27,695 bases of DNA from positions 1 through 27,695 of the forward strand of contig JBHJMP010000987.1 in assembly GCA_043381765.1 (NCBI GenBank), in the 5' to 3' direction. Shown here in pieces: positions 1-10,477 of the stretch. The DNA is from Collodictyon triciliatum (taxonomy: Eukaryota > CRuMs). Made by a program: the position numbers and the translations under genes. The notes beneath the pieces were generated by a model, which saw only the letters and a list, made by a program, of their open reading frames with translations, had not been told where the DNA came from and did not search any database. The stretch's first letter is position 1, and every line of letters starts with the position of its first letter.

Positions 1-292
1 CCTGTAGGCCGAATAGGATACCGTCTGTTTTGTTGAAGTTGATTTTACCTCCAACTGCAAGTGTGTATTCTTGCATGCACTTATTTGCCAGGATGGCGCC
101 TTCAGGGGAGCGTAGAATGAAGGCTGTATCGTCGGCATATTGCAAGACAAATTGGTTGCGGATTTTGTTGTTGTTTCTGAAGTGGATTTCAAGACAGTCG
201 GCTACAAAGTTAAAGAGAAGCGGCGCCAGAGGGCATCCTTGGTAGACGCCGCTTTGTCTCTGGATTATGTCAGTAGGACCTGCAGCCTGGAC
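1..292 (-). pseudogene. LINE-type (non-LTR retrotransposon) reverse transcriptase fragment
   Basis: Read on the minus strand, this stretch stays open for 97 codons and runs off the left edge of the window. It contains the palm-domain signatures of non-LTR retrotransposon reverse transcriptases: GVYQGCPLAPLLFNF, then about 20 residues later the catalytic YADDTAF (the two aspartates are the metal-binding pair), then a segment ending GGKINFNKTDGILFG that matches the stretch after the YADD box in this family. Upstream (rightwards) the frame meets a stop at 293-295, exactly where a perfect inverted repeat begins, and no fingers domain is seen beyond it. The visible copy is therefore truncated or interrupted at its 5' side; its 3' part lies outside the window. 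The family is clear. The clade (L1, Tx1 or other) cannot be decided from about 95 residues. Confidence 0.88.
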
Positions 293-324
293 TTATTATA
301 TTCTACGCAGTTAGAATATAATAA
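293..324. repeat. Perfect 13-bp inverted repeat with 6-nt loop
   Basis: TTATTATATTCTA at 293-305 is followed by the loop CGCAGT and its exact reverse complement TAGAATATAATAA at 312-324. It sits at the point where the reverse-transcriptase frame stops. It could be a hairpin, or the arms of a very small inserted palindromic element. Confidence 0.8.
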
Positions 325-327
325 ATA

Positions 328-489
328 TCAACTGATCCCATCCAACGAGAAATTAATGTATCCAAGCTTGAAAGCATCGTGCAATACAGCTTCCTGAACA
401 GCCTGCTGAAACACGCCCCCATTCTCCGCTACTCTGACCGCAAGCGAAGGGAGATGTGGGAATGTATCGTGCGATATCTCCCACAACAT
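328..489 (-). pseudogene. Unrecognised 53-codon coding-like fragment upstream of the LINE fragment
   Basis: On the minus strand an ATG at 487-489 opens a 53-residue frame ending TGA at 328-330. It contains the sensible-looking stretch VAENGGVFQQAVQEAVLHDA followed by FKLGYINFSLDG. The composition looks like real protein rather than noise, but I recognise no family. It could be a remnant of the same LINE separated by the inverted repeat at 293-324, a last exon of another gene, or chance. The frame is closed upstream by a TGA near 497. Confidence 0.25.
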
Positions 490-1394
490 ATTCAATCACC
501 CCTACCCACTCAACCAATAAACCAGTTGCGCCGCCCACCTGACCAACTCGTTATCACTGGTTTCTTTACAGTGATTGCATCTTCACAGTACCGTCTCCTA
601 CTCATGCCTGCTCTCTAACATGTGTGTTTCACTGCCCCATTCTACGAATAACTACTTAGTATCGGCTCGATTACTTTCAAGAGGAAGCCCCTGTTGAATT
701 AGCTGCGATGAGGATTTCAATCCACAAAGACAGGCAATAATAAAGACAAATCACCAAAAATAATATCAAAATTCATGTCATCACCCAGAAAGGCTGTCAT
801 AGTTAATTAAACTAAGAGAAAATTGTAGACATGGAAACTGGCGGCTGGCGATAAAGATTAGGCGAAAGCGCTTTAGTTGCGATATTTATGGAGAAAAAAA
901 TCTTCAAAAGAATATTGTTTGACACCATCATTCTCATCGTTTAGGCCCTCTGCATTTCAATTGCGCTTTCATCAATTTTTACCTGGTTCAATGTCCTACT
1001 TTCCAACAACATAACAAATCATGCTACATTATGCTGCTTTGATTGGACTCAAGAAAATAGTATATCTTCCAAAAAAAAATGTGGGGAGTGGATACGGTCG
1101 AACTAAATCTGGCTGACGTGGCTTTGTGCAGAAAGTACGTATTTCTTCTATCAGAAACATCCTTGATTTCGAGTCGGCTATATGAGACTTTTTTTTTTTT
1201 CATGCCGGATTATGACGAGCTCGTTACCTGGCTAGTCGGCTGTACAAATCATTGGAGGGTTAGCTATCATAAAATTAAAATAAAAGGGTGCACATAGCGA
1301 GGGAAACACGGCATGATAAAAAAGTAAGCGAACAACCCCAGCCTTGATAGCTCACGTAGGACTTACAATTACTGTGCTTCCTAGGTCTTGTATC
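490..1394. other. Non-coding stretch upstream of the SAM-domain gene
   Basis: AT-rich DNA with no protein I can support. The only candidate is a short frame, ATG at 1079 to 1134 (M-W-G-V-D-T-V start). It would end at a GTACGT donor in phase 2 and join an AG at 1383-1384 in the frame of the SAM-domain gene, adding about 21 residues. Phase agrees, but two short matches can do so by chance. Confidence 0.4.
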
Positions 1395-2494
1395 ATGAGC
1401 TCCGATTATAGCTCCGCCCCGCTTCAATATTGGACGAACGAGCATGTATCTCTATGGCTACGCGACCGAGGTTTTAATGAGTCGGTAGTGGCTGACTTCC
1501 AGCGTGGCTATATAACAGGGCCTCGGCTAGCCCAACTGAGTATGGTCGACATAACAACACCACTTTTTAACGGAGACTTCGAGACAAGAAATCACTTGGT
1601 CAGCGAAATCTCTAGTCTTCAGGCTGGCCAATTGCGTATCCATCAAACTTCTCTCACACCACCTCAGCAAGTTGGGATAGGGGCTCATGCAATTGAGATG
1701 GCTCCATTATCGAATTTCCCCGATGGGCAGACATCGATAGACTACACATACGGCAATATTAACTTTTCTTTCTCGAACTGCTCTGGTCATTGTAAGATGT
1801 AAGTGTCTCTATTCCCATCACATGGTTTCCTTTGCGAGACATTATCCATACATTTATGCAAAAGAAATGAAGAAAGGTTTAATGACGATAACGATAAATT
1901 ATCTCTAAATCTACCATTAGGATAAACAACCCTCTAAGGTCCGCTATTGTCTGCACCGTGGTGCTTGACCTTATCATCCTGATACCAATTATAACAGTCG
2001 GGATAATCCTCGTCCCGTTTGTCATTCCCGCAGCTGTGATTCCTATCCTCTTGACATCCATACTTCCTATTGCAATTTACAGGAATATCAATGCAACTCC
2101 GGATTACATTTTTGACCCATCGCAGGTTTTTGAGGATATCATCAGCCATCATCTCAATATGCTTTTGCACAGTATTTAAATAATATAAGGCTCAATATAA
2201 AAGTAACAATTTATTTATGTGCAGATAACACAGATTTGGAGAAGAAAGCCACCCGTTATGATTCCAGCGAACGACATTCAATCTGTGCACTGTGCTCACA
2301 AGGAATACTACGATGATGGAAGTATTACGCACCAGTACCTGATACGATTTAATTTGAAGAGTACCTCCAGCTGCACTGAAAAGACCCTAGAAGCTCCTAT
2401 CATTTTTACCGAAGAAAAGCAGGCAGCTATTGCGGCAAGTTTGCTCGCAAAGACATACCATGTGGAACTGCTACGAGATGCATCCCCCAAGTAA
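1395..2494 (+). CDS. SAM-domain protein with hydrophobic membrane segment (3 exons)
   Basis: Exons: 1395-1798, 1921-2125, 2225-2494; 292 residues. Junctions: AAGAT|GTAAGTG to ATTAG at phase 2, and CAG|GTTTTTG to TGCAG at phase 0. Residues about 12-75 form a sterile alpha motif domain: it opens YWTNEHVSLWLRDRGF, has the central YITGPRLAQLSMVDIT, and closes with RNHLVSEISSLQ. SAM domains are helical bundles that mediate protein or RNA binding and polymerisation. Residues about 148-188, in exon 2, are an unbroken hydrophobic run starting VVLDLIILIPIITVGIILV, long enough for one long or two short membrane spans. The last 90 residues are soluble, unrecognised, and include HCAHKEYYDDGSITHQYLI. The partners and membrane are unknown. 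A donor at 2172 would lengthen exon 2 but breaks the frame, so 2125 is preferred. An extra 5' exon at 1079-1134 is possible. AATAAA signals follow the stop near 2541. Confidence 0.8.
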
Positions 2495-3909
2495 CAGAAC
2501 TTGACGCTAAGATTGCTCAACGATCTCGCGATTTCGACGAAATAAATCAAATAAATAGAAGAGAACCAGGGAGTATGCAATATGATGGTATATTCTTTAC
2601 TTTGTACATGTAATGACTTGGCTTCGTATACTGACCAGAAGAATATATGTTCAAGAAAAATAACTGTAAGGACTTGGAAAAAAACTATAGTTTAGATTAG
2701 TATTTAACCTATATCATACGTTCACATTCCCATGCAAGGTTTGAATCCCCTAATTACCTCTTGTCCCCGCCGACTATCAAATGCGGTTACTTTGATATAT
2801 GCTTCAATGCCTTGTTACCTGCGGCAGACCCATCTCGATTTTGGGAAACCTCGGGGGGCATGAGAATCTCGGGAACTGAGGAATAACCAACTCGTTCCTT
2901 TTTTTTCTTTTTCTTTTTTTTCGTTTTTCTCCTCGGTATGTAATTGCTATCTTTATATAATTGAAGGCCTTTATTCGGTGTCCTAGGGTAAGCACAAAAC
3001 TATTCGGAGCTTAGACTGGTGTGAGGCATTCTCGATTAAACAAAGAAAAAACGGCATTCAGCTCAGACTATTAGAGGTTTATCTCCACCAGCGAGGTAGT
3101 GTTGGCACCTTATCTGATACTTCACGAAGGACTTTCTTTTGACGCCGTTGTGACAAAATGTTGAATTATATCATGCGGTATCTTAACTACGATGGCTAGC
3201 GAACCAAAGCCAACACACCCCCTCGGTCCTGCACAAAGTTGGAAGGAAGAATAAAAAAAAAAATGGGGTATCTTAACTACGCCAATAAAAATAATTCTGC
3301 TGTATCTAGTAAAAGCGGAGGGTGTTGTGGAGTGCTTTAATAGATGTAGAAGCGGGCCCATTTATCGGAAAAAAAAAAGCTGAAACATTAAAGCAGTCAA
3401 TTGTATCCCACTGGGGATGATAATTTACTCTGGTTACATATTATCGAGTCTATAATGTATCCCGTCTAGATTCCACTTGAAGAAGGCATCCGCTTTTTTT
3501 ATAAAAAAAAAAAAAATCTACAATAGAAATGGACGAGAATCCTAAAGCAAAAAATATGGAACTAGGTTTGAAAAAGACAGAATATTCAAGGGACGACCGA
3601 GTCCTTTGAAATTGAGTATTAGACTGAAGATAGATGCTTTAATCTGTGGAATACCGACCAGTATGACGGAACTAAATATCGAAAGTGTAGATATCCGTAC
3701 CAATGAGATAGGCATCTTTTGTTAGAATGTGGACAGGAGGTCAGAAAGATTTTGATAGCATGGGACACTACAAGAAATCCAGTCTTTCGATCTGGCTCTA
3801 GTCTATTTACTCCGAAAGGACATATCAAGATATCTATCTCGGTTTCAAAGAAAAGTAACGATAGTCCTCTGCCTGAATTGATAGCGCCTGTATCTCCTTG
3901 CTCGTTTGA
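2495..3909. other. Convergent intergenic region holding one short retroposon
   Basis: This lies between the 3' ends of the SAM-domain gene (+) and paralogue B (-). It is AT-rich with several A or T runs. The only structured item is the short A-tailed repeat near 3192. Open frames on the plus strand around 3719-4036 are antisense to the last exon of paralogue B and are not believed. Confidence 0.6.
3173..3281 (+). mobile_element. Very short A-tailed retroposon, copy 1, with flanking direct repeats
   Basis: A 19-base direct repeat, ATGsGGTATCTTAACTACG, occurs at 3173-3191 and 3263-3281 with one mismatch (C or G at s). Between the two copies is a body of about 71 nt ending GGAAGAATAAAAAAAAAAA. 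The body from 3203 onward matches a second locus at 20646-20703. Flanking direct repeats plus a 3' A tail are the marks of target-primed reverse transcription, the mechanism LINEs use on themselves and on SINEs. The body is far shorter than usual SINEs and has no tRNA-like box that I can see. The second copy is independently flanked, which makes chance unlikely. Confidence 0.72.
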
Positions 3910-5842
3910 TTATATGTCGCCACCATCTTCCAATACGCTGATGTGTTCGTCTGCAATCGAGTTGCGCAGAAAAATTGCTTCGCTATCCAAACTACTGACA
4001 TTTGATAGGGATGACATGAAATCGTCTGTAATTTAGTTCCCATTAATACATACTCGCAAAACAAACTCGAAATACAGGTAGAAAATATACGACCTTGAGG
4101 CAGTTTGAAAGGATTGTATCTGTGTACTTTTTAACATACTTGCTTTTGAGCTGCATATAGACACAGGCCCGTTCTGGTATGGGTTCAGCGAGTCAAGCTG
4201 TTGCTTATGGTAAAGAGACTGGACGATGGCATTTTGAGTAGCCCTGTCCTTTTCACTGAACTTCTTTCTATCTAAACAGGTTGAATATCTATCACGTATA
4301 TGGACATGTTTCCGTCCCTCATAAATGATTATTTAAGACACCCCAACCATTTTTAATGACAAATTCAAACTACTTACTAATCCAGGACATATATATCCCT
4401 AGAAATCCGCATTCTTTGATTCCATCTTTTCTGAAAACGAGTTTTGGTATTTTATCGTATTGTAACAGCATTTTAGAATTGGGTTGGCCATTAAGAGTCC
4501 AGTAGTTATCGTACAGACAACTATCGCGGTAAGGTGGTATGGAAATTTGTACTTGAAAGTGCTTAATCGGTGCCTTATAGGATTGAGAATGTAGTTTAGA
4601 ATTTTTTTAAAAAAAAACCGTTTATACTATAGGAAAACTTCTTCCCATGATTTTGAAAAGGTCGAATGGTTAAACTTTTAATAAAATAGTGAAGGGTGAA
4701 GGGAGATTCTAATAGAAAAAAACCTTGATAAAAGGTGTTAATAAGTTCAAAGAGAATTCATCTAGCGTCTGAGATGGGCGATATCTCATGCAGCCATGTA
4801 TCGTATATCTCAGCACGAATGTTAAGTCTTGTAATGTTTCTGGGAACCCCCAAGATAAAGTGGCAAGTTTGTCCTCTAACAACTACAAAAGTATGGCATT
4901 TGTTGTTGTTTTTTTTTAACTGTCATAAATTATTTGTGTTATTAGCATCCCAATTTCGATGCTTATGATTTTATATAAAGGTTGAAATAGTCTCCAAAAC
5001 AATCGTATTTTACATGAAAATAATAGAATTAACGAATTTCAATTCATCTGTTACTAAATATAGTGTTTATTGGTATAATAGCCCGTTTTTTTATTGATGC
5101 TGATGGTAAGAGAAATTGAAATAAAATAAAAAAGTATTTAGAAAGTGAATTATATGGCACGTTTCTTGAATATGTCAGCTCCTACCAGTTGAAGGGATAT
5201 TCCGGTGGTATATTCTTTACACAGAATCGACGGTTTTGATATACTGTGTCCGTCTAACGGTATTGCTCTGGTGTGCTTTCTAAATCCTTCGTAGTGCCTA
5301 TATGTTATCTTCTCTTCTATGAGAGCTGTCCCTATGAGATTGTATGGGATGTGAGTATTGATTATTAATCCCCTCGTAGAGCAAAATTATGTGAGTTTTT
5401 ACACGTCTAAATATAAAGAAATACTCGTTTATGATATTATTTTATCACACCCAGCTCAGTAATGTAGAGGAAAAGAAAAGAAAAAATGGCGTCCTTTACA
5501 AACCATCCCAGTTATGCTCCAGAAAAATAAAAATAATATAAAATAAAATTGGTTGCTGGATAGTAAGGAATAGGTCGAAAACGAGGCAGCACTGTGGTCA
5601 TTCATAAACTGCCAAGTCAAAAATAAATAAAAGAGGGCAGGAAAACAAAAATAAATATTAAAAGGTAGAGAAGGTACTGTAAGAAAACCTTGCTCTTCAT
5701 CCAGTGAAACCATCACATAAAACTGTCTGATTTCGTAAGGGACAGACAATCCAGAACCGCTATGTTCCGAACTGTTTATTGGCCTTGAGCCCTCGAACCG
5801 ATCTCTCCAGCTCGTACCCGGTGCTTTAGAAACTCTGTCCAT
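3910..5842 (-). CDS. Paralogue B: DUF2207-like beta-rich protein (6 exons)
   Basis: Exons in transcript order: 5842-5689, 5331-5186, 4873-4724, 4573-4378, 4271-4140, 4025-3910; phases 1,0,0,1,1; 297 residues; stop TAA at 3910-3912. Every junction has GT and AG ends and keeps frame. The order of segments is GTALIEEKITYRHYEGF then KHTRAIPLDG, then TLSWGFPETLQDLTFVLRY, then APIKHFQVQISIPPY. This resembles the DUF2207 ectodomain (E-x-I-x-Y, R-x-I-P, a Trp-containing strand, then a strand ending in L/I-P), recalled from the family and not searched. An arrestin-like beta sandwich is an alternative. There is no signal peptide or membrane segment, unlike typical DUF2207 proteins. The C terminus is acidic and Ser-rich (SVLEDGGDI). 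The start ATG has an in-frame TAA just upstream. A further 5' exon, as in paralogue A, could join at an AG giving a phase-1 start with CA-CCG-GGT. Confidence 0.72.
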
Positions 5843-6586
5843 AGATTATTTTTCTTTGCAAGTCGCTGCAGGAAGTGGCATGAAAGTTTGAGTGAAAATA
5901 TGAAGATAAATATGAGTGGTTCGTTAATTACCAAACCATCGTGTCACTTGATCGATATTGTAAACAATTAGGAAGATGTAGGACTAACGCCCCAATCGCT
6001 GCAAACATACTTGGCTGGTTGATTCCCCGCGACGCACAGGCATCTCCGAGAAGACAACAACCAAGCACGCCCGTTACACTTGACCATTATATGTGGAATA
6101 TATATATTCATAATTTACACATTAGTAAGGAGCATGAACATCTTATTGTCTGTCGATTATTGCTACAATAATAAAACTACACATAAATATTGTATCACTC
6201 TATCTGGTATATAAACTTCTGAATCATTCACCCATGCAGTATTGTGGCAGGTCGAGAGAACCGGTTGAACTTTAATGCAGGACTCACGCTATCATTCTCG
6301 CCAACCGAATAATCACAACCCTCGCAGCACTCGAATTCAACGCCGATGCAGTTCGAGTGACAATGAGAAGGGTTAAAAATAAAAACATAAGCTTATTTTG
6401 TGAGACATCATGTTCGACTCTTTTCAAAACACCTCGCAAGTTCCACCAAGTGTTGTTGCGCTTCAAACACCTATATCGCAGTCAGAACTCACTTAATATT
6501 ACCTATCGTTTTTTTTTCCCTTTTAAAGCAGACAAGAGCTCCCCTCTCGATGTATATGTGATATTGGTTTGGTTGCAGTTACATGT
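5843..6586. other. Spacer between tandem paralogues A and B
   Basis: About 740 nt between the stop of A and the start of B, presumably holding the 3' end of A and the promoter of B. One short minus-strand frame around 6020-6060 starts ATG and ends at a GTATGT donor (M-P-V-R-R-G-E-S-T-S-Q). It resembles the short first exon of paralogue A, but its phase (0) does not match the homologous junction. I do not call it. Confidence 0.5.
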
Positions 6587-9146
6587 TTATTCAAAGTCTG
6601 GCGTCAAAGCCGCACGTTGATGTGACGCAGAAAAGGGCCGATAGGATGTCTCTCTGTCGGATGACCCAACAGAACTCCTACTCGCGCGGTTACCTTCTCT
6701 AGCTGAAATGGTCACACTTTGGCTCCGGGGTGATTTTTTTTCTTCGTGTAGTTCTATTGGACCCACTATGGGAGTGGTGCATTGTTCTCGGAGATTTTCG
6801 TCATCATATGGATTTCCCTTGAGATGGTCATCAGCTTCTGCCTCATGTGCGACTCTGTCAGCCGGAACAATTCGTACGGTCTCCGGGAAATCTATTAGAT
6901 AAGGGTCTGCGTTGCCCGCACGGGAAAAAAAAAGGGAAAGGAAACCCATTTGGTTATAAAGTTTGAATGAAAGGATGGGGTATATGATGAATAAATAAAT
7001 GTACGTTTTCTGATGTTCCTATAATTTTATATTTTAAAAACGCAGAAGAGTGGCTATCACACTTGTTTTATGAGAGTAGACAATGTAGCAATATTGCACA
7101 TATATCCGAGTTACAAGGAAAAGAAAGGAAAACATAATTACTGTTGGTTTTATATCCCTTTGAATGCAATCGTAATGTGTTGATGGCTTGTGTTGCTGTT
7201 TGTTTGTTCAGGCCTTTCAATGTATTACTATCTGGATATTTCAAGTTCAAAATTGTATCCCATAATGCGGCAATAAATTTAAGTGTGTTGGATATCAGCA
7301 TTTTCTTGAAGTCAAGCGTTCATCATTTTAGCCCTTTGGTGTGAATAGTCGAGTATATATTCAAAATACCTATCCATTTCACGTCTAGACTGATACATTC
7401 GTATCTTTCTGCATTTTGGACTCCAAATTCTAATTTTCGCAGCTTTGTTTGGCCAGTTTTTGAGGGATTATTGGATGGAGGAATATACATTCCATCCATG
7501 AGCAGATCTTTTGGTATGACATTATTCAACAGAATAATCTTTTGAAAGATAAAGAGTCTTCTTGGTAAGATAATAGCAACATGGAAGTTCCGAATCGGTG
7601 CCTATTGAATTGATCAGTAAATCAATTATAAATCATAATAGTAATAGTAAATTTTAAAATACTTAAAAATACTTTGATTTCGCTGAGCAATTTTGTAATA
7701 TTTAGTCGATTGAAAGATTTGGGAATCTACACAATCTGATATAGATATGTGGACAAAATCAAACGAAAAGAAGAAAAAAAGGTGGGTGGGGCACCCACTT
7801 TATATATTAATGATAAAATTGATTTAGAAGGGATGTAATGATCGAAGGTTTAGATTATTTAACCTGAATAGATGACTTCATATCATTAAGATAGAGAGTG
7901 TCAAGACATGACGCCAAATCATGCGACAGGCTGTTTTCTAGTACATACTTTATTTTGAAAATTCTCTGGTAGCATGTCGGGGTGAATTCCCAAGAGAATG
8001 CAAACTCTTTTTGGCCGAAGACTTTCTATCATAGAGTGAATGTGATTAGAATACGACACAACAGAAAAGCACTAAATAACTTTTGGTTTCATGAAGAAAA
8101 TTACGGTATAATTTAGGTATGTAAAGAAAACTGACAAAAAAAAATTGAATCTCTCTCTCGCTTTTCCTTTTTTTTTTTTGTTTTGTTTTATTTATGTATC
8201 TTATTATGAAACACCCTTGACCTATTGCATTGGAATTTCGGATATGTAGAGATATTTATTTAGAACGATATAGAAATGAGAAGACTGCAACCTTGTGAAC
8301 CACTTTCGCTGCAGGATCTTGTCGGCACTCAAGAGAGATGAATTTTACATTCCCATTGTGAATGATTCTCCGAGAATGTTTATTAAAAACAGTGTTGTGG
8401 TGATAGATCAGGACTTCTGTGATGCAGACCGAGCCTGTTTGGAGCATATTTCATCCATGAAATCAAGATAGAATATCATTTACATAAATTCAGCTTTTTC
8501 GGAATTATGATATCTAGCAAGATGAAATTTTGCATACAATTTTTATAGTTGATACATGTTGGGGAATATAATTGATATTTAATTGGATCCTCCCAACATT
8601 TTTTTTTTGCTCTGAATGAATACATATGAGAATGAATTGGAGTAAAATGATAGAAGGGAATGAAATGGGACAGAGGAGATACCATTTGATAATATAGGCT
8701 CCACCAAAACGTTCATTTCGCTTATTACGTAAGGAACAAGGGGCTGGTTCACAATCGGTAATACCCCAAGGTCTTTAGATAATGTATCGCTGCGTCCTCT
8801 CCAGTCATTTTCTGGGGGCTTCTGAGACTTTTCTAAGGATACCAAAAAAAAATTTTGACGTGGTGTTAAGTCATATGAAAAATAGTCAATAATACATGTT
8901 TGTGCTTTAGATATACTTCGTTGAGGATTTAGATTAGATAATCTATCAAAAAAAACAATAAAATTCACAAAATATATGCAAATTGCGAGACTTTGTATTA
9001 GGTTTTTTTTTTTTTGAAGTACAATACAGACATAACTCTTTAGTCAGCCATGTAGTTTTTTTTTTAAAAAAAAATAAAAAAGGACAAATAAAAATAAAAA
9101 CTATACTAGGTGCCGAAGCCGATCTTTTCCCCTTGTAAAAGGACAT
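6587..9146 (-). CDS. Paralogue A: DUF2207-like beta-rich protein (7 exons)
   Basis: Exons in transcript order: 9146-9107, 8832-8683, 8434-8292, 8025-7864, 7601-7370, 7231-7142, 6906-6587; phases 1,1,0,0,1,1; 378 residues; stop TGA at 6587-6589. The last five introns match those of paralogue B in position and phase. Matching segments: GSVCITEVLIYHHNTVF with B's GTALIEEKITYRHYEGF; FAFSWEFTPTCYQRIFKIKY with LSWGFPETLQDLTFVLRY; APIRNFHVAIILP with APIKHFQVQISIP. The DUF2207 (or arrestin-like) fold call rests on this pattern and is weaker in A than in B, which keeps the R-x-I-P step more clearly. The first exon encodes only a basic leader, MSFYKGKRSASAP. The last exon carries a charged Ser/Arg/Glu-rich tail of about 105 residues that B lacks. 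No membrane span is seen, so a soluble or peripheral location is likely. Confidence 0.75.
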
Positions 9147-10477
9147 TATACTGTGTGCTTATCTGGGGCTATTTTCTGTCTTTAACTATTCTTTTTGAAA
9201 ATAATAATCTGATGAAGTAGCCTTCTGACAAGCAGCTTCCTAAATGACAATGTTTGGCTTCAACTTTGGTTTTTGTTTGTTTCTTTTATGAAAGAAAAAA
9301 CTCATTGGTTGTGCAGCTATGTGTTGTTGAGGACAGCTTTGGAAGCCCTGGCTACTTCTAAAACTAGAATCTCTGTTCTATTGCCTTTCACCTATCCAAG
9401 TTTCGCCTGCTACGATGCCACAGGGAGAAGGAGGAGAGGGAACGAATCTGTGTTACTAATTGATATGTTTGGTAGGTAGTCGGTGAAGTGTATGTAACGG
9501 AATATTTTAATGTGGAATATATAGAATTATATTTATTTGAAAGTAATTATTGATTATTTACAATTATCATAACAATATAATAGCCATATAATTGCAATTA
9601 TTTCATACAATTACCCGAGGTGTACCTGCAATGAAAGTTTCCGCCGACGCCACACCAAAAGACGACGAATGAGGCTAGGAGGCATGGACACAGCAGGATA
9701 GGCGGACCATAGGATTCTCGAGGGGGGACTAAGGACGAATAGCAAAGCGTGCCGCAACAAATGTGGGCTTACGGATGACGTCATTCTCTGCTTGAGAAAA
9801 GTGCCAATAGAAAAATTTGAGGGTCATTATCACATAGAGAATCTCATAAATGAAACTTGGCCACAAACCTGAACACACACAAAGCTGAAAAAACAAACAA
9901 ACAAACAAACAATGGCCAAAAGGATTGGAAATAAAGCAAAAGGAGGGCATTCTCTAACACACAGGCCAACCCACAGGATTTGTAAGAGACTTGTGTTTCC
10001 CTTTTGTATATTCTTTATGGAATTGAACCATCGCCCAATTGCGCACGAGAGGCTGTGGCCGTATGTACAAATGGACTCCCAACAACGAGCCAAAGACCTG
10101 TGCACTAGCCCGAGCGATTGTCTTTCGTTGCTAAAATCACACGGCCTCTTTTGTGCAGCAACACCAGCCGCGAACCCAACCCGACTACAAGCCGGAGACA
10201 CACAAGCACGCACACAGAATTGATTTCCGCCAAACACACGGAATTCACTACACAAAAGTAACACCCCGATCAGCAACACCCCACCAGACACTAGCCACTA
10301 CCACCCACCGGCACGGAAAATCTGCCCAGCACAAGTCACAGACCACATCTCACTCACTCACTCGCTCAATCATCCCGACGAGTCTGCACGCAACTAACCA
10401 ACAGAATTCACTTAATCTCCTCTTAATCTCTCCCCCCCTCGACCACTCCGTCTTCATCTGCTCCTGCGTGCCCAGGA
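9147..10477. other. Divergent intergenic region between paralogue A and the pyrophosphatase gene
   Basis: No gene supported. It contains an AAAC microsatellite at about 9889-9911 and, from about 10150, a CA-rich leader that probably holds the promoter and 5' untranslated region of the pyrophosphatase gene. A plus-strand frame at 9273-9479 faintly recalls a piece of Hsp70 (E-A-L-A-T-S-K-T-R-I-S-V-L-L-P-F) but has no surrounding exons. Confidence 0.5.

Noticed and set aside
3719-4036. Plus-strand 105-codon frame
   Set aside because: It starts with TTG and is antisense to exons of paralogue B, whose phase-consistent splicing and homology to paralogue A decide the strand.
5941-6171. Plus-strand 76-codon frame between the paralogues
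   Set aside because: It starts with GTG, has no family resemblance and no splice context.
9830-10291. Minus-strand 153-codon frame overlapping the pyrophosphatase leader
   Set aside because: Cys/Phe/Leu-rich composition from CA-rich DNA read backwards; no domain, and it covers the probable promoter.
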